Assembly (NCBI RefSeq): GCF_000373965.1
Contig: NZ_KB892868.1
Coordinates: forward strand, 62,001 to 126,000
Length of the DNA stretch: 64,000 bases
Direction of reading: 5' to 3'
Source of the DNA: Uliginosibacterium gangwonense DSM 18521
GTDB taxonomy: Bacteria > Pseudomonadota > Gammaproteobacteria > Burkholderiales > Rhodocyclaceae
Shown here piece after piece: positions 56,898-64,000 of this stretch. Position 1 is the stretch's first letter. Every line of letters begins with the position of its first letter. Made by a program: the position numbers and the translations under genes. The notes under the pieces are model-generated. The model saw nothing but the letters and a program-made list of their open reading frames with translations. It was not told the DNA's origin and made no database searches.

Positions 56898-57902
56898 TTA
56901 ATCGCCGCCAGAGGTTTTGGTGTAGAGACCACCAAAATCCCAGAAACCAGGCTCTGTACAACCAATACAACCGTGCCCGGACTGGATGGGGAAACTCAAG
57001 CCCTGATTCCAACGCATCGTTGCGCATGCCGCATGGGTACGCGGCCCTTTGCAACCGAGAGGGCGCAGGCAACCACCCGCCCGAGCCGCTGCGTCACCAA
57101 AATTGGCCACATGCCCTGCCCGCTCGTTTTCCTCACGATAGCAGCTGCTATGGACCGTCTTGCCGTAATACATCGTTGGCCGCTTATTCGCGTCAAGCGC
57201 AGGAAGTGCATTATTGGTGAGGTAATATGCCAACACACCCGTAATGACTTCGGCAATCGGCGGGCAACCGGAGACATTGACCACGGTTTTGTTTTTGATG
57301 ATGCTGGAAACTGGTACAGCCCCCGTGGGATTCGGACTCGCCCCCGGTAGACCACCAAACGCAGCGCAGCTTCCCACTGCAACAACAAATGCAGCGTTGG
57401 CGGCGGCCTTGTTCAAGCGATCCACCCCACTTTCACCAGCGGAGACAAAGTATCCACTCTTGGCGTTGGCCGGAATCGAGCCATCTACCACCAAAATATA
57501 CTTGCCGGCATTTTTGGTCATGGCCTCGTTGCGCGCCGCTTCAGCAGCGGTGCCTGCTGCAGCCTGCAGGGTTTCCTGGTAGTCCAGCGAGAATGAGGTG
57601 AGGATCAAATTCTCAATGGTTGTGCCATAGGAATTGACTAGCGACTCCAGACATCCCGTACACTCCTGGAATGACATATAAATGATACAGGGGCGCGACG
57701 TGGTAAGCGCATAGGCCAGCTTGGGTGCCATGCTCGCTTCAAGCGCCATCGTAGATGTCAGCGCCGTGCAAAACTTTAAAAAACCACGGCGGCTGACACC
57801 AAGGTTCACAAGTCTTTCTCCTACCGTTCCCGGTTCAGCCGGGAACTCGAAATCAGGACTGTCTATTGAATCCGTCTTTTCGAGGTCAGTCATCGTACTC
57901 AT
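56898..57902 (-). CDS. hupS: NiFe hydrogenase small subunit (Tat precursor)
   Basis: 334 aa. The twin-arginine signal VSRRGFLKFCTALTS exports the folded complex with the large subunit. Fe-S ligands are in ECTGCLES, VGSCAAFGG, SGCPP (proximal), HSSCYREENER, GGCLRPLGCKGP, and C-terminal GHGCIGC. The protein ends soon after the last cluster and lacks the C-terminal hydrophobic anchor that HyaA/HoxK types use to bind cytochrome b. The enzyme is thus probably soluble in the periplasm or held by another partner. A 43-bp gap precedes the large subunit gene. Confidence 0.94.
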   Translation of the reverse strand: MSTMTDLEKTDSIDSPDFEFPAEPGTVGERLVNLGVSRRGFLKFCTALTSTMALEASMAPKLAYALTTSRPCIIYMSFQECTGCLESLVNSYGTTIENLILTSFSLDYQETLQAAAGTAAEAARNEAMTKNAGKYILVVDGSIPANAKSGYFVSAGESGVDRLNKAAANAAFVVAVGSCAAFGGLPGASPNPTGAVPVSSIIKNKTVVNVSGCPPIAEVITGVLAYYLTNNALPALDANKRPTMYYGKTVHSSCYREENERAGHVANFGDAAARAGGCLRPLGCKGPRTHAACATMRWNQGLSFPIQSGHGCIGCTEPGFWDFGGLYTKTSGGD

Positions 57903-57932
57903 CCTTTCTTGGGTTACCCCAAAGGTTTGTGC

Positions 57933-58382
57933 TCAATGAGTCTCTACTGCAGGCGAGGCATCGCTTCCCAGCAATTCTGCAGCCAGCCGCGCGGCCCCCT
58001 GTCGTATGTCAGGAGCTTGCGCCTTCAGAAGGTTGGGAAACCAAGCCACTTCGATTTGCTGGGTTTCCAACTGTTCTTCTGCGTCAAAATAGCTCAGCCA
58101 CCATATGCCCGGATAAGATGTTTCTTCTATATCAACGTGACCAAAGCCCTCAAACTTGGCGCTGACCTCACCCTTGCCCAAACGTTCTCTGAGTGGTTGC
58201 ATCTCATCGGCAAGAAAATCTTGCGCCCGAATGCGTAGGTCAATAACGCCTTTCTCGCCAGTAGAGAGAAAACGAGAAACCAGTTGTGCCAATTCTTCTA
58301 AAATGTCGTGATGCAACTGCTCAACACGCTGTGCACGGTTGGGTTTTTGCACTGCAATCGGGATGGTGATGGCCTTGTTCAT
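57933..58382 (-). CDS. HupH/HyaF-like hydrogenase assembly protein
   Basis: 149 aa with the C-terminal HupH-type region: GKGEVSAKFEGFGHVDIEE, YPGIWWLSYFD and IEVAWFPNLLKAQAPDI. Family members act as chaperones in Fe-S/small-subunit maturation. Shorter than full-length HyaF, it corresponds to one HupH_C repeat. The start MNKAITIPIAVQ at 58382 overlaps the protease stop in an ATGA. Confidence 0.88.
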   Translation of the reverse strand: MNKAITIPIAVQKPNRAQRVEQLHHDILEELAQLVSRFLSTGEKGVIDLRIRAQDFLADEMQPLRERLGKGEVSAKFEGFGHVDIEETSYPGIWWLSYFDAEEQLETQQIEVAWFPNLLKAQAPDIRQGAARLAAELLGSDASPAVETH

Positions 58383-58870
58383 TGCAACCACTCCTTGGCC
58401 AACGCGAGGGCTGCGTTGCATGCTTCTGGAATAGACTTGGCCACCTGCTCGGTAGGCGCTTCCCCCCACTCCAGGCTGGCGGGCTGAATGCCGATAATTG
58501 CCCGTTTGCTCGGCAAGCGGTCTTCCAGCAACACGACTGAAAGCACATCAAGCAAGGATACTTCGTGTACAGCCAGGCTTTGGCGCTGCCCTAAAAAATG
58601 ATCCATCCCCTCACCTGTGAAGACCTGGATAGCACCCGGCTCACTATGCAATTCGGCTGCGTCGATAATGATGATTTGATCAGCATCTCCGATGAGCCCG
58701 GACAGCGCAAAGCCAATCGTTCCACCATCGACAAAATCGAGATTGAGTAAGCGCTTTTGATTTGCGTCAACATTGCTATCCAGCCATCGAATTGCGTGAA
58801 CGCCAACTCCCTCATCCGACAGTAAGGGATTTCCAATGCCTAATATGACCGTACTAATTGAACTTGGCAT
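58379..58870 (-). CDS. hupD: Hydrogenase maturation protease (HyaD/HupD family)
   Basis: 163 aa. STVILGIGNPLLSDEGVGVHAI holds the first nickel-sensing acid, FVDGGTIGF carries the second, and VHEVSLLDVL supplies the histidine. It removes the large-subunit C-terminal peptide once nickel is inserted. The start MPSSISTVILGIGN at 58870 gives the usual family length; in-frame codons upstream do not fit the family. Here the protease leads the operon, an order opposite to most hupSLC-D clusters. Confidence 0.93.
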   Translation of the reverse strand: MPSSISTVILGIGNPLLSDEGVGVHAIRWLDSNVDANQKRLLNLDFVDGGTIGFALSGLIGDADQIIIIDAAELHSEPGAIQVFTGEGMDHFLGQRQSLAVHEVSLLDVLSVVLLEDRLPSKRAIIGIQPASLEWGEAPTEQVAKSIPEACNAALALAKEWLQ

Positions 58871-59536
58871 ATGACTCTTTGGCTGCACGGGCAATCCTTT
58901 CAACAAGGGTGTAGTCAGTTTCGCAAGGAAAGCAATATCAAAAATCCATTCGCATAGTAGTGGCTTGTTAATTATTGTCAAACCATTCATGACGAGCGGT
59001 TTTATTTTTTAAGTTGTTGCAAATAAGAATTTATTTCAACAAAACTGCAAAAAATTTCAGCCATTTATAAAGAACAACATACTCAGTGGTCTACTGCTGG
59101 AAGTTTCTACAATAGGCCACAGAAAATAAATTCCATATATCGTGCTGTATGCAAGTCGCAGCGCAGATGTGCTTGCCGGTTGCCGCCTGAGAATCGAAAT
59201 AAAAATCACTCTGGAATAAAATTTTAAAGCATGTTTTTAATTCACTTTTTAGTTTTCGGCATACCCATTTTGGGCACTGCAGGAGATTGTCACAGCACCC
59301 CCAATACGTATTGCAAATCATTCACATTGGGTGCGATACGTCTCCAAATGTACTGAAGGCATTCATGGCTGCCTGAGAAAAAGTAATAGATTTGAAACGC
59401 TCCTCAAAAGCGCTTTGGAGAAACGATCTTCGTAACGCACCGCTGCCACCGTCCTCCGATACGGCGTCGTGCTTCTTCTGCCAACGTGCAGTATGATTCG
59501 CGGATAGTGCTTCCCAAACATTCTGCAGGGTTTGCC
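58871..59536. other. AT-rich gap between hydrogenase operon and YbjQ-repeat gene (666 bp)
   Basis: Divergent promoters for hupD and the gene at 59537. Notable inverted repeat at 59014-59042. A 76-codon minus-strand ORF at 59091-59321 has an improbable Cys/Trp-rich composition and is not believed. No sigma-54 type -24/-12 site with correct spacing was found. Confidence 0.5.
59014..59042. promoter_or_regulatory. Long AT-rich inverted repeat upstream of hydrogenase operon
   Basis: TTGTTG-c-AAATAA-gaat-TTATTT-CAACAA has two perfectly paired 6-bp blocks per arm with one unpaired base. It lies 144 bp upstream of hupD. Candidate operator or IHF-like bent site. Confidence 0.45.
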
Positions 59537-60760
59537 ATGACCACAATTTCAGGGCTGTCCGGTAACGAGGTTTTCTGTCTGCATCGCCAGGGGCTTACAC
59601 CGGGTGAGCTGGTGATTGGCAATAGCGTGGTGTCCCTCGGCCTGATTGGTAGCATTGGTGCGGGCCTGAAGACGCTTGCGGGCGGTGAGGTACGCGGGGT
59701 CACCGAGGTTATCCACGATGGGCGCAAACGCGCCATCGACCGGCTACACGAGGAAGCCCGCCATAATGGCGGCTATGGTGTAACAGGCGTGAGCAGTGAG
59801 TTGGTGTTTCACGGCACAAATATAGAATTCCTGGCTATCGGCTCCTGCGTGCGCGAAGCCGGGAAACCTGCCCGCACCCCTACGTTTTCCAGCGCCTGTG
59901 ATGGGCAGGGTTTGTATTGCCTGCAAGACGCGGGCTTCACCCCAAAACATTTCGTCTTTGGGAATGTCGCCTATTCCGTAGGGGTTGGAGGCGGCATGAT
60001 GGGGGTTTTGCGCAGCCTGGGGCGCGGCGAGGTCATCGAGTTCTCACAGGTTTTCAACCATACCCGCCATCTGGCCTTGGAACGGATTCGCGCAGAAGCC
60101 CGCCTGGTTGGCGCCAACGCAGTCACTGGCATCCGCACCGCCATTCTGCCCCTTGCAGGCATGCAGGAAATGGTGATGACCGGCACAGCAGGCATCCACC
60201 CTACCCTGCCTCCTTCCACCGAGGCCATGCCGATCACCAGTGACCTGACCCAAGAGGAAATGTGGAGCCTCATCAATCAAGGCTACATGCCGGTCCAGTT
60301 GGTGTTGAGCGTTTCGGTCTATTCCTTGGGCTTGGTGGGAGGAATCACCTCATTCCTGAAGTCTTTCGCCCGTGGAGAGATCAACGAGCTGACAAGCCTG
60401 ATCTACGACGCACGCGAAAACGCCCTGCTACGCCTGGGCGACGATGCCCGAGACTTGGGCGCAGATGAGGTGTTGGGCGTGAAAACCTATGTCTATAATC
60501 TAGGCGGCGGCATCATCGAATTCCTCGCCATCGGCACGGCGGTACGCAGAATCGAAGGACTGAGCACCCGTAGCGAAGTGCTGATTCCCCAAGCCATCAT
60601 CCGCGATCAAGACACATTCATCAACACCGCAGACACTTCCACCGCGTATTCACTTGGCAATCCAGCCAATGCTCAAGGTTCCATCAAATTGTTCTTTGGC
60701 TTGGGGATCGGGGTGTTCGTGTTTTTGTTTTTTATTCTCCGAGTCATTCTGGCACATTGA
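59537..60760 (+). CDS. Triple YbjQ/DUF74-like repeat protein with C-terminal membrane anchor
   Basis: 407 aa. Three tandem copies of a roughly 105-residue unit start near residues 8, 115 and 240. Each has G(x)TPxxxVxGN, then VxSLGxxGG-like glycines, L(x)RGEV and an ARxxGAxxVxGV core, as in heavy-metal-binding YbjQ proteins, which normally carry one unit and form pentamers. The C-terminus is a helix LFFGLGIGVFVFLFFILRVIL. The ATG at 59537 follows AGGG by 7 nt. Function unknown; a trimeric fusion may mimic part of the YbjQ ring. Confidence 0.9.
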   Translation: MTTISGLSGNEVFCLHRQGLTPGELVIGNSVVSLGLIGSIGAGLKTLAGGEVRGVTEVIHDGRKRAIDRLHEEARHNGGYGVTGVSSELVFHGTNIEFLAIGSCVREAGKPARTPTFSSACDGQGLYCLQDAGFTPKHFVFGNVAYSVGVGGGMMGVLRSLGRGEVIEFSQVFNHTRHLALERIRAEARLVGANAVTGIRTAILPLAGMQEMVMTGTAGIHPTLPPSTEAMPITSDLTQEEMWSLINQGYMPVQLVLSVSVYSLGLVGGITSFLKSFARGEINELTSLIYDARENALLRLGDDARDLGADEVLGVKTYVYNLGGGIIEFLAIGTAVRRIEGLSTRSEVLIPQAIIRDQDTFINTADTSTAYSLGNPANAQGSIKLFFGLGIGVFVFLFFILRVILAH

Positions 60761-60773
60761 TCCTACGTAGCGA

Positions 60774-61244
60774 TCAGAAACTCATGGGCTTTGTCACCAT
60801 CAGGAAATACACAGCCACCATCGCCGTAAAGGCGGGGTATCCGAGGATTTCCCAGCGGCGGGCATACACCCAATACAAGGGAGGCAGCTGTGTTTTACCC
60901 TGGTGCGCCGCCAGCGCCATCTTCCCCATCCGGATCTGGAGCCAAACCACCGGTAGCCAGCAAACCCCGGCCAGAGCATACAGGCCAAGCGAAGCAACAA
61001 TCCAGAATGAATTCAGCGGCCAGCCGGACAGGTAAAGCAGATACGCGCCGGATAAGGGCTGCACAATAACCGCAGGCGTGGTGAAGCACCAATCGGCACG
61101 CACCACGAGCCGGGATACCACTGCGATGGCCTCCACCGAGCCAGAACGATTGGCAAAGAAGAGATAGAACGCAGTGCCGAATCCAGTACCCACCATGAGT
61201 ACGGATGAGATGATATGGATGGTCTTGATGACAAGGTATTCCAT
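60774..61244 (-). CDS. DUF2269-family membrane protein
   Basis: 156 aa with four hydrophobic helices and the DUF2269 pattern KTIHIISSVLMVGTGFGTAF, PLSGAYLLYLSGW and a basic loop before the last helix. Function unknown. It lies 1 bp downstream of the SDR-DoxX gene, so it is translationally close-coupled with it. Confidence 0.9.
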   Translation of the reverse strand: MEYLVIKTIHIISSVLMVGTGFGTAFYLFFANRSGSVEAIAVVSRLVVRADWCFTTPAVIVQPLSGAYLLYLSGWPLNSFWIVASLGLYALAGVCWLPVVWLQIRMGKMALAAHQGKTQLPPLYWVYARRWEILGYPAFTAMVAVYFLMVTKPMSF

Positions 61245-61245
61245 A

Positions 61246-62496
61246 TTAAGACTCCTCTGTATACAGGATCAAAAGCAGCGCCAGAATCGGCAGGTTTTTA
61301 AGCACAGGGCCGAAAGGATGGGCGAGAAACGCTGGCTCAAACACGGCAATCAGCAGGGAATAGGCGATCACTAGCCCGGCCTGAATGAGCCAGACCCCCT
61401 TTTGGGGATAGGCCACGCATGCAACCCCCATAATCAGATCCAGCACTGACGCACCGAATAGCGCCACCTGAGCAGGCGCGCCACTCAACCCCAGTGGTGC
61501 GAGCAACTCCAGACTGGCTTGAAGCGGATAGACACATGCACTCACATATGCCGATGCAATCCAGACGAATGCCATCACATAGCGCAACAAGGGGATGCGC
61601 CACAAAACCAATGCCCGCGAACGTGCCACTTCAGCGCATTGTGGTGCAATGAAATCATCAATCCCCCTGGGCACATGCCCCACCAGACGCGTATATCCAC
61701 CAATATCCCCTGTATTGCCAGCCTGCAACATTTTCCAGTTATCCGTATTCAATACAGCACCGGGAATCATGCCCGCAAACCTTGCGGCTATCGCCATGAC
61801 AGGCGCCAGAATGGTGGCGTGCCATGCTTCGGGAAAACCCATTTGGCGCCGATAACTATCGAGCATCTCACGATAAGAAATGCGAGAGGCTCCCACTACA
61901 TCAATACACTTTCCACGTGCTGTCACCTGAGTAATACTTGCAACAATCGCATCAACCAAGTCATCTACATGAATGGGCTGAAACCTTGCGTCTCCAAGAT
62001 CAGGAACGAGCATCAGAGGCAGGCTTGCGCTCATCCTGAACATTGCGGCGGATGTGCCATTCTGTCCATACACCAGTGAAGGGCACAGAATGCACCATTC
62101 AATTGGCAACTTCATCACACACTGATCTGCCGCATATTTACTCCTGAAATACGGAGTAGTACCCTGCTCCGCACCCAAGGCAGAAATCTGTACAACCCGC
62201 TTAACTCCAGCCAACACACAACCGGCAAACAATGCCGCAGGTGAGCGGTAATGAACGTCAGCAAATCGGGAACTGGTATTTTCTGTGATAATACCCACGG
62301 CATTTACCACAACATCTATACCACGCAGGCGCTCCGCCCACATTTCTGGCGCCAGGGGATGGCTGAAATCAATCTGCACATCCGTAATGCGGGAACATCG
62401 TCGGACACCCCGCAGCACATCGTATCCACCAAGTGCCAGCCGTTCGCAAAGGGCCTGACCGATAAAGCCTGAAGCTCCACATATAAGAATTCTCAT
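61246..62496 (-). CDS. SDR-type NAD(P)-binding protein fused to DoxX-like membrane domain
   Basis: About 416 aa. The N-terminal Rossmann fold starts MRILICGASGFIGQALCERL, with the atypical-SDR segments VVNAVGIITEN and YFRSKYAADQCV (YxxxK-like). The C-terminal roughly 130 residues contain four helices (LLRYVMAFVWIASAYVSACVYP and following) of DoxX type. It probably makes or reduces a membrane-associated substrate. Either ATG (62496 or 62499) is possible; AGGAG is 7 nt from 62496. It shares its operon with the DUF2269 gene and an operator upstream. Confidence 0.9.
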   Translation of the reverse strand: MRILICGASGFIGQALCERLALGGYDVLRGVRRCSRITDVQIDFSHPLAPEMWAERLRGIDVVVNAVGIITENTSSRFADVHYRSPAALFAGCVLAGVKRVVQISALGAEQGTTPYFRSKYAADQCVMKLPIEWCILCPSLVYGQNGTSAAMFRMSASLPLMLVPDLGDARFQPIHVDDLVDAIVASITQVTARGKCIDVVGASRISYREMLDSYRRQMGFPEAWHATILAPVMAIAARFAGMIPGAVLNTDNWKMLQAGNTGDIGGYTRLVGHVPRGIDDFIAPQCAEVARSRALVLWRIPLLRYVMAFVWIASAYVSACVYPLQASLELLAPLGLSGAPAQVALFGASVLDLIMGVACVAYPQKGVWLIQAGLVIAYSLLIAVFEPAFLAHPFGPVLKNLPILALLLILYTEES

Positions 62497-62553
62497 CATG
62501 AAACTCCTACTGGGATGAAATGGCGCCAAATAGAATTTAGATTTAGTCAGTCA

Positions 62554-62571
62554 TTTCTGTAAGAACAGAAA
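62554..62571. promoter_or_regulatory. Operator TTTCTGT-N4-ACAGAAA ahead of the SDR operon
   Basis: A perfect 7-bp inverted repeat with 4-bp spacer, 58 bp upstream of the SDR-DoxX start. The same arms recur at 63179-63196 ahead of the MarR/GbsR-type regulator gene. Confidence 0.75.
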
Positions 62572-62631
62572 TTTATATTTCATAAAAACGGACCGAAGTC
62601 CGTTTGCGTGTTGGTACAAGGTACTGATGAT

Positions 62632-63153
62632 TTATCTACGGATAGCCCGACTGATTTTGGCGCCTGTACCCAACATTTTCATCAGTGTTTCAGGCTTATA
62701 CCGTAGCATTTCATCGGCCAGCGCACTCATAGTATCGATGAACTCCAGCGTCTCCCCGATGCGCTGCTGCACGCCCTGGTCTTCCTCTGCAATGGCAGGA
62801 TTCGCTAGGCATTCCCGCAGGGTTGTCACCGTAGGATCAATCTCACGCTGGCGCCGCCCGGCGACAATCAGCTTGAACAATTCCCACACGTCTGTCGAGG
62901 TTTCAAAGTAATCCCGACGGTCGCCCATGATGTGCACCACGCGCACAAGATTCCAGGCTTGCAATTCCTTGAGACTGTTGCTGACGTTGGAACGCGCAAC
63001 CCCCAGCGTTTCAGTGATCTCTTCGGCATCCATCGGGCGCGCGGCAAGATAGAGCAAAGCGTGAATCTGTGCCACGGTGCGGTTAACGCCCCAGCGCGAG
63101 CCCATTTCCCCCCAGTGGAGGACAAAACGTTCTGCAATCGGTTTGAGTTCCAT
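62632..63153 (-). CDS. GbsR/MarR-type transcriptional regulator
   Basis: 173 aa. The winged helix contains RTVAQIHALLYLAARPMDAEEITETLGVARSNVSNSLKELQAWNLVRVV, followed by a wing with MGDRRDYFET and a C-terminal dimerisation helix region. GbsR-like regulators sense small molecules and repress nearby genes. Operator pairs in its own promoter and in front of the SDR operon point to autorepression and control of that operon. Confidence 0.93.
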   Translation of the reverse strand: MELKPIAERFVLHWGEMGSRWGVNRTVAQIHALLYLAARPMDAEEITETLGVARSNVSNSLKELQAWNLVRVVHIMGDRRDYFETSTDVWELFKLIVAGRRQREIDPTVTTLRECLANPAIAEEDQGVQQRIGETLEFIDTMSALADEMLRYKPETLMKMLGTGAKISRAIRR

Positions 63154-63178
63154 ACAATACAGTGTAGCTGTTCATATA

Positions 63179-63196
63179 TTTCTGTCAATACAGAAA
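63179..63196. promoter_or_regulatory. Operator TTTCTGT-N4-ACAGAAA ahead of the regulator gene
   Basis: The same arms as 62554-62571 with different spacer bases, 26 bp upstream of the regulator start, so probably overlapping its promoter. Confidence 0.75.
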
Positions 63197-63210
63197 CAAA
63201 GGAAATTGCA

Positions 63211-63756
63211 TCACACGTCCAATATGCGTAAGCCCGGCCAGCGCCGGACCCACCCTTTGGCATGCAGGCGCTTGTGCAACAGGGCGGAGGAACCAGGCAC
63301 ACGTGGATTTGGGCGCACGATGCCGCTCCAAGCATCCTCCAGCCCTTCTTGATTGGGCATGTACAAACCCAGCACAGGATTGATGCAGATGGAAAGGCAG
63401 GTTGCAAGCTCTGGATACCGGCTCACGGCATCCGCCGACGATGCATACGGCATCACGCCGTTGTGCTGATGCATGCGCGCCTGATTACGAACCTGCCAGC
63501 ATGCACCCCTTGCAGCAAGCATGCGTTCATATGCCCGTTCCTGCTCAGCTGACAGATTCTGCGAACAATGGTAGGCAAGGTCAATATCAGCCAACGTCGT
63601 TCGGACGCCGAAAATCTCATCCCAGATGGCGTTGCGCACAAATCCGGCTACGATCGCCCATTGCGGCAAATGCAAACCAGCAGCCAGACGCAAACACTCC
63701 ATCCGCCATGGGTCAGACGCGATCAAGGCCAGCGTTCTGGCATATAGCCCGCTCAT
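63211..63756 (-). CDS. Nucleotidyltransferase-family (NTP_transf_6-like) protein
   Basis: 181 aa. The motifs IVAGFVRNAIWDEIFG and LADIDLAYHC match the bacterial nucleotidyltransferase-like family (DUF925/NTP_transf_6), where the DxD acids lie after the LADIDLA segment. Substrate unknown. It ends with an operator-containing gap before the regulator gene and begins 6 bp from the transposase fragment. Confidence 0.9.
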   Translation of the reverse strand: MSGLYARTLALIASDPWRMECLRLAAGLHLPQWAIVAGFVRNAIWDEIFGVRTTLADIDLAYHCSQNLSAEQERAYERMLAARGACWQVRNQARMHQHNGVMPYASSADAVSRYPELATCLSICINPVLGLYMPNQEGLEDAWSGIVRPNPRVPGSSALLHKRLHAKGWVRRWPGLRILDV

Positions 63757-63761
63757 GTCTG

Positions 63762-64000
63762 TTACGCCGGGTTGCGTCGTGGGCGGCCCTTTGGCAAGGG
63801 CTGAAACCGTCTGATGTCTTCACTATTGGCAAGGTCTGCAGGCGCTTGGCCCAGCAACCAGCCTTTATATCCAGCATGGCGGATCGCTTCCAGCTCTTTG
63901 CTAGGCGACCCCGCTTCAAGCAGGCTGCGGTAGCGGGCTTGGCGTTCGAATGGCGTATTCCCCAAAGCCCAGTACAGTGGGTGATCGCTGATCAGCGGGT
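63762..64000 (-). CDS. REP-associated tyrosine transposase, C-terminal part (cut by window edge)
   Basis: The frame is open to the right edge and codes for about 78 residues. LYWALGNTPFERQARYRSLLE, KGWLLGQ and the basic tail LPKGRPRRNPA are typical of the Y1-type transposase family linked to REP and GGGGTCAGAGT repeats. The catalytic HUH region is outside the window, so completeness is unknown. Related repeat scars lie at 52.6 kb. Confidence 0.85.
   Translation of the reverse strand, partial: PLISDHPLYWALGNTPFERQARYRSLLEAGSPSKELEAIRHAGYKGWLLGQAPADLANSEDIRRFQPLPKGRPRRNPA

Noticed and set aside
58871-59090. Sigma-54 promoter for the hydrogenase operon
   Set aside because: A TGG...TGC pair near 59048-59063 exists on the minus strand but its spacing is two bases too long.
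59091-59321. 76-codon ORF upstream of the hydrogenase operon
   Set aside because: Improbable Cys/Trp/Lys-rich sequence in an AT-rich spacer.

Overview
The window looks like a chromosome segment of a free-living, respiratory betaproteobacterium. A Rhodocyclales relative of Dechloromonas or Azonexus is my best guess, inferred from gene content: many c-type cytochromes, a cytochrome c-prime, a decahaem/MtrB pair, a NiFe hydrogenase, two-component and c-di-GMP signalling, chemotaxis, and housekeeping genes such as gltBD, amiC-tsaE and kup. No rRNA or tRNA gene, CRISPR array, prophage or intact insertion sequence was recognised. Both ends are cut: kup runs off the left edge and a REP-type transposase off the right.

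Layout. 1-5.8 kb: kup, cobA, a hypothetical gene, queF coupled to a family IV esterase, and a diguanylate cyclase. 6.1-16.2 kb: one long plus-strand run encoding an ABC exporter (HlyD adaptor, ATPase, two FtsX-type permeases). Three unrelated genes sit inside it (an 869-aa protein, a secreted protein, a P-loop kinase-like protein), and a YcxB/membrane/C13-peptidase fusion closes it. 16.2-20.3 kb: amiC-tsaE, queG, a DUF2322-like protein, cytochrome c-prime and a small cysteine-rich DUF3079 protein. 20.7-28.7 kb: pnuC-nadR followed, mostly by ATGA overlaps, by a five-gene set: MoxR-type AAA ATPase, unknown protein, HExxH-plus-VWA protein, small coiled-coil protein and a PaaK-like adenylate-forming enzyme. 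This set is the best candidate for an incompletely described system. 28.8-32.7 kb: a sialic-acid/sugar-acid type catabolic operon (FCD regulator, ACS-family MFS carrier, DapA/NanA-family aldolase, YhcH) with a perfect 18-bp palindrome upstream.

32.8-41.2 kb is an electron-transfer region, all on the minus strand: heptahaem cytochrome, b-type cytochrome and monohaem cytochrome; then a NarL-type sensor/regulator pair; then a DmsE/MtrA-type decahaem cytochrome with an MtrB/PioB barrel. A 30-bp element repeated with two mismatches lies upstream of both multihaem operons. 41.8-54.5 kb: a periplasmic coiled-coil protein, yheS, a chemoreceptor, gltD-gltB, an HD hydrolase and a Tat-exported metallo-hydrolase. 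54.6-58.9 kb: a NiFe uptake-type hydrogenase operon (protease, HupH-like chaperone, small and large subunits, hypA) without a membrane cytochrome. 59.5-64 kb: a triple YbjQ-repeat membrane protein; a DUF2269 plus SDR-DoxX operon under a GbsR/MarR-type regulator with matching operators at both promoters; a nucleotidyltransferase-like gene; and the transposase end.

Family assignments rest on reading motifs and remembered family features. No searches were run. Operator, terminator and operon statements are inferences from sequence symmetry, spacing and overlap.
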